Made by a program: the position numbers and the translations under genes. The notes below the pieces were generated by a model. The model worked only from the letters and a program-made list of their open reading frames with translations, searched no databases and was not told the DNA's origin. From Cellulomonas sp. Leaf395 (GTDB taxonomy: Bacteria > Actinomycetota > Actinomycetes > Actinomycetales > Cellulomonadaceae), in assembly GCF_001424125.1 (NCBI RefSeq), contig NZ_LMQI01000003.1, positions 206,251-270,250 on the forward strand: 64,000 nt of DNA, read 5' to 3'. Shown here one piece after another: positions 1-10,960 of the stretch. Every line of letters begins with the position of its first letter. The first letter of the stretch is position 1.

Positions 1-783
1 AACCACGCGTACATCCGCCCGGGCGGCGTCGCGCAGGACATCCCGCCGGGTGCCATCGACAACGTGCGCGAGGCCCTGGTGTCGGTGCGGCACTACTTCA
101 AGCAGCTCGAAGACCTCATGATGGCCAACCCGATCCTGCACCTGCGCCTCAAGGACGTCGGCTACCTCAGCCTGACCGGCTGCATGGCGCTCGGTGTCAC
201 GGGACCGGTGCTGCGGTCGGCGGGCCTCCCGTACGACGTGCGCAAGGCCAACCCGTACTGCGGGTACGAGACGTACGACTTCGAGGTTCCGGTCGCCGAG
301 ACGGCAGACTCCTGGGGGCGCCTCGTGCTCCGGGTCGAGGAGTGCTACCAGTCGATGAAGATCATCGAGCAGACCCTGGACCGCCTGCAGAAGATGGGTC
401 CTGGCCCGGTCATGGTCGCGGACAAGAAGGTCGCCTGGCCTGCGCAGATGGCCATCGGCTCGGACGGCATGGGCAACTCGCTGGACCACATCCGGGAGAT
501 CATGGGCACCTCGATGGAAGCCCTGATCCACCACTTCAAGCTGGTCACCGAGGGCTTCCGCGTGCCGGCCGGCCAGGTGTTCCAGACGGTGGAGCACCCC
601 CGCGGCGAGCTGGGCGTGCACCTGGTGTCCGACGGGGGGACGCGGCCGTACCGCGCGCACTTCCGGGACCCGTCGTTCAACAACCTGCAGGCGACGTCGA
701 TCATGTGCGAGGGCGGGCAGGTGGCTGACGTCGTCGTCGCCGTCGCGTCCCTCGACCCGGTGCTGGGAGGGGTGGACCGCTGA
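1..783 (+). CDS. nuoD: NADH-quinone oxidoreductase subunit D (NuoD), 5'-truncated by the window
   Basis: The reading frame is open from base 1 and gives 260 residues, the C-terminal part of the 49-kDa NuoD subunit. NuoD belongs to the peripheral arm of NDH-1 and helps form the quinone-binding cavity next to NuoB. Recognisable family segments are [11 protein letters not shown] near the start, [29 protein letters not shown], and the conserved C-terminus containing FNNLQA. The protein start lies outside the window, so the internal GTG at 64 is not the start. The stop TGA shares one base with the nuoE ATG, so the two are probably translationally coupled. nuoA-C are expected just upstream. Confidence 0.97.
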   Translation, partial: NHAYIRPGGVAQDIPPGAIDNVREALVSVRHYFKQLEDLMMANPILHLRLKDVGYLSLTGCMALGVTGPVLRSAGLPYDVRKANPYCGYETYDFEVPVAETADSWGRLVLRVEECYQSMKIIEQTLDRLQKMGPGPVMVADKKVAWPAQMAIGSDGMGNSLDHIREIMGTSMEALIHHFKLVTEGFRVPAGQVFQTVEHPRGELGVHLVSDGGTRPYRAHFRDPSFNNLQATSIMCEGGQVADVVVAVASLDPVLGGVDR

Positions 784-1622
784 TGTCGATCGAGACGCCT
801 CGAACGCACAGGACGTCGTACGACGCGGAGACGCACGCGCGCCTCACCGCCGACTCGGACGTCATCGTCGCCCGCTACCCGCAGGCGCGCTCCGCCCTCC
901 TGCCGATGCTGCACCTGGTGCAGTCCGAGGACGGCTACGTGAGCCCGCGCGGGATCGCGTTCTGTGCGGCGCACCTGGGCCTGACCACCGCCGAGGTGTC
1001 CGCGGTCGCCACGTTCTACACGCAGTACAAGCGGCACCCGAACGGCACCTACACGGTGGGTGTCTGCACCAACACGCTCTGCGCGATCATGGGCGGCGAC
1101 GCCATCTGGGAGGACCTCTCCGACCACCTGGGCGTCGGCCACGACGAGACCACCGACGACGGGGTCATCACCCTCGAGCGCGTCGAGTGCAACGCGGCCT
1201 GCGACTACGCACCGGTCGTGATGGTCAACTGGGAGTTCTTCGACAACCAGACGCCGGACAGCGCCCGTCAGATCGCCGACGACCTCGCCGCCGGCAAGCC
1301 TGTCGTCCCGACGCGCGGGGCGGACAGCGTCTGCTCGTTCAAGGAGATGTCCCGCGTGCTGGCCGGCTTCGGGGACGGGCGCGCCGACGAGGGCGTCGGC
1401 GCCGGTGTGCCCACGCTGCGCGGTGTCGAGCTGGCGCGCGCCGAGGGCTGGACGGCACCGGACTTCCCGGGCGCGACGACGACGGCAGCGCCGGCCGGTG
1501 CCACCGAGCCGAAGGTCGGCGGCGAGCAGTCGAGCGCCCAGCGTCCCGCCACCACGCCGGCCGACGTCTCGCCGACCGCCGAGCAGAAGAAGCAGTCCAC
1601 CGACGACGCGAAGGAGTCCTGA
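783..1622 (+). CDS. nuoE: NADH-quinone oxidoreductase subunit E (NuoE)
   Basis: This is the 24-kDa subunit of the NADH-dehydrogenase module of complex I, carrying the N1a [2Fe-2S] cluster. The four cluster cysteines are visible at about C95 and C100 (VCTNTLC) and C136 and C140 (ECNAAC), inside a thioredoxin-like fold. The protein has 279 residues. The part after about residue 195 is a low-complexity Ala/Thr/Pro-rich tail beyond the usual domain, ending in a charged stretch. The ATG overlaps the nuoD stop by one base and the stop overlaps the nuoF ATG by one base, so expression is tightly coupled in the operon. Confidence 0.97.
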   Translation: MSIETPRTHRTSYDAETHARLTADSDVIVARYPQARSALLPMLHLVQSEDGYVSPRGIAFCAAHLGLTTAEVSAVATFYTQYKRHPNGTYTVGVCTNTLCAIMGGDAIWEDLSDHLGVGHDETTDDGVITLERVECNAACDYAPVVMVNWEFFDNQTPDSARQIADDLAAGKPVVPTRGADSVCSFKEMSRVLAGFGDGRADEGVGAGVPTLRGVELARAEGWTAPDFPGATTTAAPAGATEPKVGGEQSSAQRPATTPADVSPTAEQKKQSTDDAKES

Positions 1623-2953
1623 TGGCGACGCCGCTCACCCCGGTCCTGACGGACACGTGGGACGCCGACCGTTCGTGGTCGCTCGCGTCGTACGAGCGCG
1701 CGGGCGGGTACCGCGGCCTGCGTCGTGCCCTGGGCATGCCCGCCGCCGACGTCGTCACCATGGTCAAGGACTCGGGCCTGCGCGGACGCGGGGGAGCAGG
1801 GTTCCCCACGGGAATGAAGTGGGGCTTCCTGCCCGCCCCCGACGGCGGACCCCGCTACCTGGTCATCAACGCGGACGAGTCCGAGCCGGGGACCTGCAAG
1901 GACATCCCGATCATGATGGCCAGCCCGCAGCACCTGATCGAGGGCATGATCATCACGAGCTACGCGATCGGCTGCCACCACGCGTTCCTCTACGTGCGCG
2001 GCGAGGTCCTGCACGTCTACCGCCGCCTCCTGAACGCCATCGAGGAGGCCCGCGCCGCCGGCTACCTGGGCACCGACATCCTGGGCTCGGGCTTCGACCT
2101 GGAGATCACGCTGCACGCCGGTGCCGGTGCGTACATCTGCGGCGAGGAGACGGCGCTGCTCGACTCGCTCGAGGGGCTGCGTGGCCAGCCGCGGCTCAAG
2201 CCCCCGTTCCCCGCCGTCGCCGGGCTGTACGCGCGGCCGACCGTGGTGAACAACGTCGAGTCGATCGCCTCGGTGCCGGGCATCGTCGTCGGCGGCGCGG
2301 ACTGGTTCACGTCGATGGGCACCGAGCGGTCCACCGGGCACGGGCTGTTCTCCCTGTCCGGTCACGTGACGCGGCCGGGGCAGTACGAGGCGCCGCTGGG
2401 CATCACCCTGCGCGAGCTGCTCGAGATGGCCGGCGGCATCCGCGAGGGCCACGAGCTGAAGTTCTGGACGCCCGGGGGCTCGTCGACGCCGATCTTCACG
2501 GCGGAGCACCTCGACGTCCCGCTCGACTACGAGTCCGTCGGTGCGGCGGGCTCGATGCTCGGCACGCGCGCGCTGCAGATCTTCGACGAGACCACCTCGG
2601 TGGTGCGCGCGGTGACGCGGTGGACCGAGTTCTACAAGCACGAGTCCTGCGGCAAGTGCACCCCGTGCCGTGAGGGCACGTACTGGCTGGTGCAGGTGCT
2701 CCAGCGGATCGAGGCGGGGCAGGGCACGCTCGCAGACGTCGACCTGCTGCTGGACCTGTGCGACAACATCCTGGGCAAGGCGTTCTGCGCGCTCGGCGAC
2801 GGTGCCACCAGCCCGATCACGTCGGCCGTGCAGTACTTCCGGTCCGAGTTCGAGGCCGGGACGCACACGCCGGCGGACGTGCTGTTCCCGCCGGAGCTCA
2901 GCTCGCTGTTCTCCTACACGCCGAAGCACGAGCTCGCTGGGGTGCACGCATGA
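1622..2953 (+). CDS. nuoF: NADH-quinone oxidoreductase subunit F (NuoF)
   Basis: This 443-residue protein is the 51-kDa NADH-oxidising subunit, which binds NADH, FMN and the N3 [4Fe-4S] cluster. The glycine-rich nucleotide/FMN region is visible as [18 protein letters not shown] (about residues 55-72), with a second conserved patch [16 protein letters not shown]. The cluster ligands are C343, C346 and C349 (CGKCTPC) and C389 (AFCALGDG). The ATG at 1622 gives the standard N-terminus; longer versions of this frame run through nuoE and are not real. The stop overlaps the nuoG ATG by four bases. Confidence 0.98.
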   Translation: MATPLTPVLTDTWDADRSWSLASYERAGGYRGLRRALGMPAADVVTMVKDSGLRGRGGAGFPTGMKWGFLPAPDGGPRYLVINADESEPGTCKDIPIMMASPQHLIEGMIITSYAIGCHHAFLYVRGEVLHVYRRLLNAIEEARAAGYLGTDILGSGFDLEITLHAGAGAYICGEETALLDSLEGLRGQPRLKPPFPAVAGLYARPTVVNNVESIASVPGIVVGGADWFTSMGTERSTGHGLFSLSGHVTRPGQYEAPLGITLRELLEMAGGIREGHELKFWTPGGSSTPIFTAEHLDVPLDYESVGAAGSMLGTRALQIFDETTSVVRAVTRWTEFYKHESCGKCTPCREGTYWLVQVLQRIEAGQGTLADVDLLLDLCDNILGKAFCALGDGATSPITSAVQYFRSEFEAGTHTPADVLFPPELSSLFSYTPKHELAGVHA

Positions 2954-5550
2954 CGATCCTGTCCTCCGGGCCGACGACCTCCCTGGTCCCGGCCGCGCCG
3001 GTCCCTGCCGTGGAGCCCGAGGGCGAGACGGTCACCTTCACCGTCGACGGCATCGAGACCGCCGTGCCCAAGGGCACGCTCGTCATCCGCGCCGCCGAGC
3101 AGCTGGGCATCCAGATCCCGCGGTTCTGCGACCACCCGCTGCTCGCCCCGGCCGGCGCCTGCCGTCAGTGCCTGGTCGAGGTCTGGGCACCCGGCCGCGA
3201 CGGCAAGCTCGCCAAGATGCCGAAGCCGCAGGCCAGCTGCACCCTCGAGGCGACGCCGGGCATGCAGGTCAAGACGCAGCACACGTCGCCGGAGGCCGAC
3301 AAGGCCCAGCACGGCGTCATGGAGCTGCTGCTCATCAACCACCCGCTCGACTGCCCGGTGTGCGACAAGGGCGGCGAGTGCCCCCTGCAGAACCAGGCGA
3401 TGAGCAACGGCCGCGCCAGCACCCGCTTCGTCGACGTCAAGCGCACGTTCCCGAAGCCGATCGCGATCTCGACACAGATCCTGCTGGACCGCGAGCGCTG
3501 CATCCTGTGCCAGCGCTGCACCCGGTTCTCCGAGGAGATCGCCGGTGACGTCTTCATCGACCTGCAGAAGCGCGGGGCGAACCAGCAGATCGGCACGTTC
3601 GAGCCGTCGGTGCTGGGGTTCGTGGGTGACGCCCCGGTGGGCGCCGCTGCCGAGGACACGTCGGGTCGGCCGTTCGCGTCGTACTTCTCCGGCAACACCG
3701 TGCAGATCTGCCCGGTCGGCGCCCTGACCAGTGCGGCGTACCGCTTCCGGTCGCGGCCCTTCGACCTGGTCTCCACCCCCGGCATCGCCGAGCACGACTC
3801 GCAGGGGTCGGCGATCCGCATCGACCACCGCCGTGGCGTCGTGCTGCGCCGGCTGGCGGGGGAGGACCCGACGGTCAACCAGGAGTGGATCACCGACAAG
3901 GACCGGTTCGCGTTCACGTGGCAGTCCGCGCCGGACCGCATCACGACCCCGCTGGTCCGGAACGCGGACGGTGAGCTCGAGCCGGCCAGCTGGGTGGAGG
4001 CGCTCGACGTCGCAGCCGCCGGCCTGCGGGCGGCGCAGCAGCCGGACGACCCGCGCGACACCGCGACCGGCGTCGCCGTCCTCCCGGGCGGACGCCTCAC
4101 GCTGGAGGACGCGTACGCGTACGGCAAGTTCGCCCGCGTCGCGCTGGGCACCAACGACGTCGACGGCCGTGCGCGGCCGCACTCGGCGGAGGAGGAGACG
4201 TTCCTCGCCCACCACGTCGCCGGCCGCACCCTGGACGTCACGTTCGCGGACCTCGACCGCGCACCCGCCGTGCTGCTCGTCGGCCTGGAGGCCGAGGAGG
4301 AGGCGGGCATCGCGTTCCTGCGGCTCCGGGACGCCGTCGTGTCGCGCAAGCTGCGGGTGCTGTCGGTCGCCGCGCTGGCGAGCCGCGGTCTCGAGCGGTT
4401 GTCCGGCACGCTGCTGCCCGCGGCGCCGGGCACCGAGGCGGAGATCCTCGACGGCATCGGGACCGACCCCTCCTTGGCCGACGCTGCTGAGCTGCTCGGT
4501 TCCGCGGGCGCCCTCGTGCTCGTCGGCGAGCGCCTTGCCGGGGTGACCGGCGGCTTCTCGGCCGCGGTGCGGCTCGCGCAGCGCACCGGCGCCCGCCTCG
4601 CGTGGGTCCCGCGCCGCGTCGGCGAGCGCTCCGCGGTCGAGGCGGGTCTGCTGCCGTCGCTGCTGCCGGGCGGTCGCCCGGTCGCCGACTCGGCGGCCCG
4701 CGTCGACCTGGCTGCCGCCTGGGGCGTCGAGCACCTGCCGGCCCAGCAGGGTCGCCCGACCGGTGAGATCCTCGCCGCCGCGCAGGCCGGGCTGCTCGGG
4801 GGCCTCGTCGTCGGCGGTCTCGAGCTGGCGGACCTGCCCGACCCGGCCCTGGCCCGCGAGGCGCTCGACCGGGTCTCGTTCCTGGTCTCGCTCGAGGTCC
4901 GGCAGTCCGAGGTGACCGATCGGGCGGACGTCGTCCTCCCCGTCGCCCCGCCCACCGAGAAGGCCGGCACCTTCGTCACGTGGGAGGGGCGCCCGCGCCC
5001 GTTCCCGCAGGCCCTGTCCTCGCACGCGATGGCGGACCATCGTGTGCTCGACCGGCTCGCCGACGCCCTCGGGGTGGAGCTGGGGCTGCAGACGCTCGAC
5101 GCCGTGCACGCCGAGCTCGACCAGCTCGGCGGCTGGGACGGTGCCCGCGTCGGCGCCCCCGACGTGCCCGCCGCCGAACCACCGGCGGTGGCACCCGGGT
5201 CGGCCGTGCTGGCCACCTGGCACCAGCTGCTCGACGCCGGTCGCCTGCAGTCGGGTGAGCAGTTCCTCGCCGGTACGGCCAAGCGTCCGGTCGCGCGCAT
5301 CTCCGCCGCCACGGCCGCGGCGGTCGGGGTGCAGGACGGTGGCAGCCTGAGCGTGTCGACGGATGCGGGCACGCTGACGCTGCCCGCGGTGCTCACGGAC
5401 ATGCCGGACCACGTGGTGTGGCTCCCGACGAACGCCGCGGGCGTCGGCGTCCGCGATGCTCTGCGCGCCGACGCGGGCGCCGTGGTGCACCTCGCAGCGA
5501 GCCTGTCGCGCTCCACGTCCCAACCGCGACACGTGGAGGTCCGCTCATGA
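2950..5550 (+). CDS. nuoG: NADH-quinone oxidoreductase subunit G (NuoG)
   Basis: This 866-residue protein is the large Fe-S subunit of complex I. The N-terminal ferredoxin domain has C60, C71, C74 and C97 (N1b). It is followed by the Cys-His segment with C135, C138 and C144 (N4), then a further cluster with C184, C187, C190 and a cysteine in [10 protein letters not shown] (N5). The rest is a molybdopterin-oxidoreductase-like domain without catalytic molybdenum chemistry, ending in a beta-barrel domain. The ATG at 2950 lies in an ATGA overlap with nuoF and fits the family length; the frame continues upstream only as a shadow. Confidence 0.97.
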   Translation: MTILSSGPTTSLVPAAPVPAVEPEGETVTFTVDGIETAVPKGTLVIRAAEQLGIQIPRFCDHPLLAPAGACRQCLVEVWAPGRDGKLAKMPKPQASCTLEATPGMQVKTQHTSPEADKAQHGVMELLLINHPLDCPVCDKGGECPLQNQAMSNGRASTRFVDVKRTFPKPIAISTQILLDRERCILCQRCTRFSEEIAGDVFIDLQKRGANQQIGTFEPSVLGFVGDAPVGAAAEDTSGRPFASYFSGNTVQICPVGALTSAAYRFRSRPFDLVSTPGIAEHDSQGSAIRIDHRRGVVLRRLAGEDPTVNQEWITDKDRFAFTWQSAPDRITTPLVRNADGELEPASWVEALDVAAAGLRAAQQPDDPRDTATGVAVLPGGRLTLEDAYAYGKFARVALGTNDVDGRARPHSAEEETFLAHHVAGRTLDVTFADLDRAPAVLLVGLEAEEEAGIAFLRLRDAVVSRKLRVLSVAALASRGLERLSGTLLPAAPGTEAEILDGIGTDPSLADAAELLGSAGALVLVGERLAGVTGGFSAAVRLAQRTGARLAWVPRRVGERSAVEAGLLPSLLPGGRPVADSAARVDLAAAWGVEHLPAQQGRPTGEILAAAQAGLLGGLVVGGLELADLPDPALAREALDRVSFLVSLEVRQSEVTDRADVVLPVAPPTEKAGTFVTWEGRPRPFPQALSSHAMADHRVLDRLADALGVELGLQTLDAVHAELDQLGGWDGARVGAPDVPAAEPPAVAPGSAVLATWHQLLDAGRLQSGEQFLAGTAKRPVARISAATAAAVGVQDGGSLSVSTDAGTLTLPAVLTDMPDHVVWLPTNAAGVGVRDALRADAGAVVHLAASLSRSTSQPRHVEVRS

Positions 5551-6905
5551 GGATCCTGACCGAGGCGGTCGCGCCCGTCACCGCCGACTTCAGCGAGGAC
5601 ACGTGGTGGATCTGGCTGATCAAAGCCGTCGCCATCGTCGTGTTCCTGCTGACCAGCGTGCTGTTCGCGATCTGGTTCGAGCGCAAGGTCGTCGCACGCA
5701 TGCAGGTGCGTCCCGGCCCCAACGTGCACGGTCCCTTCGGCCTGCTCCAGTCGCTCGCCGACGCCATGAAGCTCCTGTTCAAGGAGGACATGACGGTCAA
5801 GGCGGCGGACAAGCTGGTGTACATCGTCGCGCCGATGATCGCGGTGTTCTGCTCGCTCCTCACGTTCGCGGTCATCCCGTTCGGGCCGAACGTCAGCATG
5901 TTCGGGGTGAACACCCCGATCCAGCTGACCGACTTCCCGGTGGCGGTCCTCTACATCCTCGCCTGCGCGTCCGTGGGGGTGTACGGGATCGTGCTCGGCG
6001 GCTGGTCCTCCGGGTCGACGTACCCGCTGCTCGGCTCCGTGCGCTCCACCGCGCAGGTCATCTCCTACGAGCTGGCGATGGGCCTGTCGCTGGTCAGCGT
6101 CTTCATCCTGGCCGGCTCGATGTCGACCTCGCAGATCGTCACGTCGCAGACGGCGGTGTGGTGGTTCCTGCCGCTGCTGCCGGCGTTCGTCATCTACATC
6201 ATCTCGATGGTCGGGGAGACCAACCGCCTGCCGTTCGACCTCCCGGAGGCCGAGGGCGAGCTGGTGTCCGGGTACATGACCGAGTACTCGTCGATGAAGT
6301 TCGCGTGGTTCTTCCTCGCCGAGTACATCAACATGCTCAACGTCTCGGCCGTCGCCACCACGCTGTTCCTCGGCGGCTGGCGCGCCCCCTGGCCCATCTC
6401 CTCGATCAACGACGGCATGTTCAACGAGGGCTGGTGGCCGGTCCTGTGGTTCCTGGCCAAGCTCTGGGCCATCATGTTCGTCTTCGTGTGGATCCGCGGG
6501 TCCGTCCTGCGGTTCCGGTACGACCAGTTCATGAAGATCGGCTGGAAGGTGCTCATCCCGGCGGCCCTGGTCTGGGTGGTCGCCGTGGGCGTGGTGCAGG
6601 GCGTGCGGCAGTTCTCCGGCCTGGACCTGCGCACGGTGCTGTTCGTGCTCGCCGGTCTCGTGCTGGCCGGGCTCGTGATCTCGTTCGTGATCCCCGAGAA
6701 GAAGCAGCCGCCCGCGCCGAAGCGACCACCCGGTCCCCAGGTGTACGACCCGTACGCGGGCGGTTACCCCGTGCCGCCGCTGCCGGGGCAGGTGCTCCCG
6801 CCCTCGCCGCGCAAGCGTCGTGCCGAGGACACCGCTGCGGCCGCGCAGGCGGACGCCGAGAACCAGACGACCCCCCAGGTCACCCAGGAGGTGCACGGTG
6901 GCTGA
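5547..6905 (+). CDS. nuoH: NADH-quinone oxidoreductase subunit H (NuoH)
   Basis: This 452-residue membrane subunit links the quinone cavity to the proton-pumping arm. About eight hydrophobic helices are seen. Conserved loops include [17 protein letters not shown] near residues 47-63, and [20 protein letters not shown], the acidic cytoplasmic loop at the quinone chamber. The last roughly 75 residues form a hydrophilic proline-rich tail ([17 protein letters not shown]) absent from the E. coli protein, as in many actinobacteria. The ATG lies in an ATGA overlap with nuoG. The stop lies inside the start region of nuoI. Confidence 0.97.
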   Translation: MRILTEAVAPVTADFSEDTWWIWLIKAVAIVVFLLTSVLFAIWFERKVVARMQVRPGPNVHGPFGLLQSLADAMKLLFKEDMTVKAADKLVYIVAPMIAVFCSLLTFAVIPFGPNVSMFGVNTPIQLTDFPVAVLYILACASVGVYGIVLGGWSSGSTYPLLGSVRSTAQVISYELAMGLSLVSVFILAGSMSTSQIVTSQTAVWWFLPLLPAFVIYIISMVGETNRLPFDLPEAEGELVSGYMTEYSSMKFAWFFLAEYINMLNVSAVATTLFLGGWRAPWPISSINDGMFNEGWWPVLWFLAKLWAIMFVFVWIRGSVLRFRYDQFMKIGWKVLIPAALVWVVAVGVVQGVRQFSGLDLRTVLFVLAGLVLAGLVISFVIPEKKQPPAPKRPPGPQVYDPYAGGYPVPPLPGQVLPPSPRKRRAEDTAAAAQADAENQTTPQVTQEVHGG

Positions 6906-7716
6906 CCAGCGCAAGCCCGTCCGCAAGCCGGCGGCAGCCACCGGCAGGCCCGCACAGCCCGCGAAGGGGAAGGCCGTCGCGCCGCGTCCCCGCAGCGGTG
7001 AGGTCGCCGCGCCCGAGCCTGAGGGCTACACGTCGCTCATCGAGCCGCGCGGCGCAGTCTCGGAGTTCCTCGCCCCGGTCGGCGGGTTCGGCGTCACGCT
7101 GTCGAACATGTTCCGGCCGACGGTCACCGAGCAGTACCCGTCGGAGAAGGTGCCGGCCAAGCCCCGATACCACGGCCGGCACCAGCTCAACCGCTACGCG
7201 GACGGCCTGGAGAAGTGCATCGGCTGCGAGCTGTGCGCCTGGGCGTGCCCCGCGGACGCGATCTACGTCGAGGGCGCGGACAACACCCCGGAGAACCAGC
7301 GCTCGCCGGGGGAGCGGTACGGCAGCGTCTACCAGATCAACTACCTGCGCTGCATCTTCTGCGGCCTGTGCATCGAGGCCTGCCCGACGCGCGCGCTGAC
7401 CATGACCAACGAGTACGAGCTGGCCGGTCCGACCCGCGCCGGGATGATCTGGGAGAAGCAGGACCTGCTCGCCCCGCTGCGCAGCGGGATGCTCCAGGCG
7501 CCGCACCCGATGGTCGAGGGCTCGACGGACACCGACTACTACCGCGGCGAGGTCACCGGCTCCACGCCGGCGCAGGTCGCGTGGGTCGCCGAGCACCGGC
7601 CCGACGACCCGACGCTGCCCGGGGGCGCAGGCCTGGAGGCGGCGAACGTCCCGGCTCCGACGGCGGCCATGATGGCGGCGACCGTGGCCGCGGCGACGAA
7701 GCAGGGCAGCCGATGA
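6898..7716 (+). CDS. nuoI: NADH-quinone oxidoreductase subunit I (NuoI)
   Basis: This 272-residue ferredoxin-like subunit carries clusters N6a and N6b, which pass electrons towards N2 in NuoB. The two CxxCxxCxxxC motifs are [11 protein letters not shown] (C107, C110, C113, C117) and [11 protein letters not shown] (C152, C155, C158, C162). A basic, Ala/Pro-rich N-terminal extension of about 45 residues precedes the conserved region. The C-terminal tail after about residue 235 is low complexity. I chose the GTG at 6898, which overlaps the nuoH stop by eight bases, because earlier starts in this frame would lie deep inside nuoH. Confidence 0.95.
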   Translation: MADQRKPVRKPAAATGRPAQPAKGKAVAPRPRSGEVAAPEPEGYTSLIEPRGAVSEFLAPVGGFGVTLSNMFRPTVTEQYPSEKVPAKPRYHGRHQLNRYADGLEKCIGCELCAWACPADAIYVEGADNTPENQRSPGERYGSVYQINYLRCIFCGLCIEACPTRALTMTNEYELAGPTRAGMIWEKQDLLAPLRSGMLQAPHPMVEGSTDTDYYRGEVTGSTPAQVAWVAEHRPDDPTLPGGAGLEAANVPAPTAAMMAATVAAATKQGSR

Positions 7717-8654
7717 GCCCGCTCGCGACCACCCTGCTGGAGTCGGGGGAGACTACGACCGCCGAGGCGGTGCTGTTCTGGACGCTCGGGCCGATCATGG
7801 TGCTCGCCGCGCTCGGGCTGCTGTTCGCCAAGAAGGCGGTCCACGCCGCGCTCGCGGTGGTCGTCGTGATGATCTCGCTGGCGTTCCTGTACGTCGCGCA
7901 GGATGCGGTGTTCCTCGGGGTCGTCCAGGTGGTCGTCTACACCGGCGCCGTGATGATGCTGTTCCTGTTCGTCCTCATGCTCGTGGGCGTCGACAGCTCG
8001 GACTCGCTGGTGGAGACCATCCGCGGGCAGCGCTGGATCGGGCTCGTGGCGGGCATCGGGCTCGGGGCGGTGCTCGTCGGCGTCGTCGGGCGTGCCACCT
8101 ACGGCAAGCCGTTCGGGCTGAGCGGCGAGGCGGTGGACAACAACCCGACCGGGGTCGCGCACATCATCTTCGGCGAGTACGTGTTCGCGTTCGAGGTCGT
8201 CGGCGCCCTGCTCGTCACGGCGGCGCTCGGTGCACTCGTCCTGACGCACCGCCAGCGGCTCACCCCGCGCGTCGGTCAGAAGGAGCGGGCCGACGCCCGC
8301 GTCGCGGCCGGTGCGACCCTCACGCCGCTACCGGCACCGGGTGTGTACGCGCGGCACAACGCCATGGATGTCCCGGCCCTGGGGCCGGACGGTCAGCCGC
8401 TCGAGAGCTCCGTCCCGCGCGTGCTGCGCATCCGCGGGCAGGAGGCCGACGCGGAGGAGTTCGCCGCGCGGACCGAGCGCGTCCTGGCCGGCGCCTCGAG
8501 TGTCCGTGGAGTGCGCGGCAACCCGCCGCCGAAGGCCTCGCCGGAAGGTGCGCCCGTGAATGCCCCTGAGCTCGGCGCCGCCGTGACCGACACCGGCCAG
8601 GACGGCCCGTCGACCGGCGCCGGCGGCGTCGTCGGACAGGAGGACCGCACGTGA
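7713..8654 (+). CDS. nuoJ: NADH-quinone oxidoreductase subunit J (NuoJ)
   Basis: This 313-residue membrane subunit of the complex I proximal arm has five predicted helices within the first 180 residues, including the family segment [20 protein letters not shown], which includes the helix with the pi-bulge known from structures. The remaining roughly 130 residues are a hydrophilic C-terminal extension, much longer than in E. coli NuoJ (184 residues) but common in actinobacteria. Both ends overlap their neighbours by four bases (ATGA with nuoI, GTGA with nuoK). Confidence 0.96.
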   Translation: MSPLATTLLESGETTTAEAVLFWTLGPIMVLAALGLLFAKKAVHAALAVVVVMISLAFLYVAQDAVFLGVVQVVVYTGAVMMLFLFVLMLVGVDSSDSLVETIRGQRWIGLVAGIGLGAVLVGVVGRATYGKPFGLSGEAVDNNPTGVAHIIFGEYVFAFEVVGALLVTAALGALVLTHRQRLTPRVGQKERADARVAAGATLTPLPAPGVYARHNAMDVPALGPDGQPLESSVPRVLRIRGQEADAEEFAARTERVLAGASSVRGVRGNPPPKASPEGAPVNAPELGAAVTDTGQDGPSTGAGGVVGQEDRT

Positions 8655-8950
8655 GCCTGACCCACTACCTCGTCCTCTCGACGATCCTCTTCTCGATCGG
8701 CGCGACGACGGTCCTCCTGCGCAGGAACGCGATCATCGTGTTCATGGGCGTCGAGCTCATGCTCAACGCCACGAACCTCATGCTCGTGACGTTCGCGCGG
8801 ATCCACGGCGACCTGACGGGCCAGGTGCTCGCGTTCTTCGTGATGGTCGTGGCCGCCGCCGAGGTCGTCGTCGGGCTAGCGATCATCGTGGCCATCTTCC
8901 GCACCCGACGCTCGGCCTCGGTCGACGACATCAACCTGTTGAAGAGCTGA
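8651..8950 (+). CDS. nuoK: NADH-quinone oxidoreductase subunit K (NuoK)
   Basis: This 99-residue protein has three transmembrane helices and the normal family length. Two intramembrane glutamates needed for proton transfer in the family are visible in [13 protein letters not shown] and in [13 protein letters not shown]. The GTG start overlaps the nuoJ stop by four bases. It forms part of the proton channel next to NuoN and NuoJ. Confidence 0.98.
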   Translation: MSLTHYLVLSTILFSIGATTVLLRRNAIIVFMGVELMLNATNLMLVTFARIHGDLTGQVLAFFVMVVAAAEVVVGLAIIVAIFRTRRSASVDDINLLKS

Positions 8951-8960
8951 AGGGCGCGAC

Positions 8961-10946
8961 GTGCACACCCTGACAACTCTGGCTGCGAGCCTGCCGTCCG
9001 ACAGCTTCGCGCCCGCGAGCGAGACCGTGCGGGCCGGCGTCCTGCTCGTGGCACCGCTGCTCGTCGGGCTGCCGCTGCTCAGCGCCGCCGTGCTGCTGCT
9101 GGCCGGCCGGCGCTCGGACCGGTGGGGGCACTGGCTCGGCGTCCTCGCGTCGGCGGCCTCGTTCGTCGTCGCCGCGGTCGTGTTCGTGGCGATGCTCCAG
9201 CGCTCGGCTGACTCGCGCGTCATCGACGTGACCCTGGGCACCTGGATCGATGCCGGCGCGTTCCAGCTGGACGCGGGCATGCGGCTGGACCCGCTGTCGC
9301 TGACGTTCGTGCTGCTGGTGACCTTCGTCGGCACGCTCATCCACATCTACGCCGTGGCGTACATGGACCACGACGCCGACCGTCGCCGGTTCTTCGCGTA
9401 CCTCAACCTGTTCGTCGCCGCGATGCTGATCCTGGTGCTGGCCGACAGCTACCTGCTGCTGTTCGTCGGCTGGGAGGGCGTCGGCCTGGCGTCCTACCTG
9501 CTCATCGGGTTCTGGAACTACAACACCGAGTACGCCGTCGCCGCGAAGAAGGCGTTCGTCGCCAACCGCATCGGCGACCTGGGCCTGATCATCGCGCTCG
9601 GGATCATGTTCGCGACCTTCGGTGCGGTGGACTTCGGGACCGTGCTGAGCGGCGAGGACGGCATCGCCAGCGAGGCGACGCTCACCGCGATCGGGCTGAT
9701 GCTCCTGCTGGCCGCCTGCGGCAAGTCGGCGCAGTTCCCGCTGCAGTCCTGGCTCGGCGACGCGATGGCGGGTCCGACCCCGGTCTCGGCGCTCATCCAC
9801 GCCGCGACCATGGTCACCGCCGGCGTCTACCTGATCGTCCGGTCGGCACCGCTGTTCGACGCCGCCCCGACGGCCCAGCTGGTCGTCGTCATCGTCGGCG
9901 CGATCACGCTCCTGTTCGGGGCGATCGTCGGCTGCGCGAAGGACGACATCAAGAAGGCGCTGGCCGCCTCGACGATGTCCCAGATCGGCTACATGATCCT
10001 GGCCGCCGGCCTGGGCCCCGTCGGGTACGCGTTCGCGATCTTCCACCTGCTCACGCACGGCTTCTTCAAGGCCGGCCTGTTCCTCGGCGCCGGCTCGGTC
10101 ATGCACGGCATGGACGACCAGGTGAACATGCGCCGGTTCGGTGGCCTCGCGCGGTACATGACGATCACGTGGCTGACGTTCATGGCCGGGTGGCTCGCCA
10201 TCATCGGGATCCCGCCGTTCTCCGGCTTCTTCAGCAAGGACAAGATCATCGAGGCTGCGTTCGTGCCCGTCGACGGAGCGCCGTGGCGTGCGTGGGTGTT
10301 CGGCAGCATCACGATGCTGGCGGCCGGGATCACGGCGTTCTACATGTCGCGACTCTTCTTCATGACCTTCGAGGGGGAGCGCCGCTGGTCCGCCAAGCGC
10401 GACGGCTCGGCGCAGCACCCGCACGAGTCCCCCAAGACCATGACGTGGCCCATGATCGTGCTGGCCGTCGGGTCGGTCGGTCTCGGCTTCTTCCTCAACT
10501 CGGGGGGCCGGTTCGTCGAGTGGCTCGAGCCGGTGCTCGGCGATACCGAGCACCACGAACCGGTGCTGCCCATCTGGGTGCTCACCGTCCTCACGCTCGC
10601 GCTCGTGCTGCTCGGCGTCGTGATCGCCTGGCGCCGGTACGCGGTCTCGCAGGTCCCGGTCGTGCCCCCGGTCGGCACCGCCCTGACCCGCGCGGCCCGC
10701 GTCGACCTCTACCAGGACGAGGTCAACGACATCGCCCTGGTGGAGCCCGGTCAGGCGCTCACACGCTCGCTCGTCTACGCCGACCGGACCGTGATCGACG
10801 GCACCGTCACCGGCGTCGGGTTGTCCACGGTCCTGCTGGGCGGCTGGGTGCGGCGCCTGCAGACCGGGTACGTCCGGTCCTACGCCGCCTCGATGCTGCT
10901 CGGTCTGGTCGTCCTCGTCGTCGTCGTCCTGCTCGTCCAGAGCTGA
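8961..10946 (+). CDS. nuoL: NADH-quinone oxidoreductase subunit L (NuoL)
   Basis: This 661-residue distal antiporter-like proton pump has about 16 membrane helices and the lateral helix typical of NuoL near its C-terminus. Conserved proton-path segments are visible: [18 protein letters not shown] (glutamate on TM5), [20 protein letters not shown] (lysine on TM7), [13 protein letters not shown], and [18 protein letters not shown]. The GTG start lies ten bases after the nuoK stop. Confidence 0.98.
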   Translation: MHTLTTLAASLPSDSFAPASETVRAGVLLVAPLLVGLPLLSAAVLLLAGRRSDRWGHWLGVLASAASFVVAAVVFVAMLQRSADSRVIDVTLGTWIDAGAFQLDAGMRLDPLSLTFVLLVTFVGTLIHIYAVAYMDHDADRRRFFAYLNLFVAAMLILVLADSYLLLFVGWEGVGLASYLLIGFWNYNTEYAVAAKKAFVANRIGDLGLIIALGIMFATFGAVDFGTVLSGEDGIASEATLTAIGLMLLLAACGKSAQFPLQSWLGDAMAGPTPVSALIHAATMVTAGVYLIVRSAPLFDAAPTAQLVVVIVGAITLLFGAIVGCAKDDIKKALAASTMSQIGYMILAAGLGPVGYAFAIFHLLTHGFFKAGLFLGAGSVMHGMDDQVNMRRFGGLARYMTITWLTFMAGWLAIIGIPPFSGFFSKDKIIEAAFVPVDGAPWRAWVFGSITMLAAGITAFYMSRLFFMTFEGERRWSAKRDGSAQHPHESPKTMTWPMIVLAVGSVGLGFFLNSGGRFVEWLEPVLGDTEHHEPVLPIWVLTVLTLALVLLGVVIAWRRYAVSQVPVVPPVGTALTRAARVDLYQDEVNDIALVEPGQALTRSLVYADRTVIDGTVTGVGLSTVLLGGWVRRLQTGYVRSYAASMLLGLVVLVVVVLLVQS

Positions 10947-10960
10947 AGGAGCACTGAGTG

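Noticed and set aside
1268..2947. A 559-residue minus-strand frame opposite nuoE and nuoF
   Set aside because: Antisense shadow with no recognisable domain.
3165..6941. A 1258-residue open frame on the minus strand opposite nuoG and nuoH
   Set aside because: Its composition is Arg/Ser/Pro-rich low complexity, as expected for the antisense of GC-rich codons, and nuoG and nuoH are certain.
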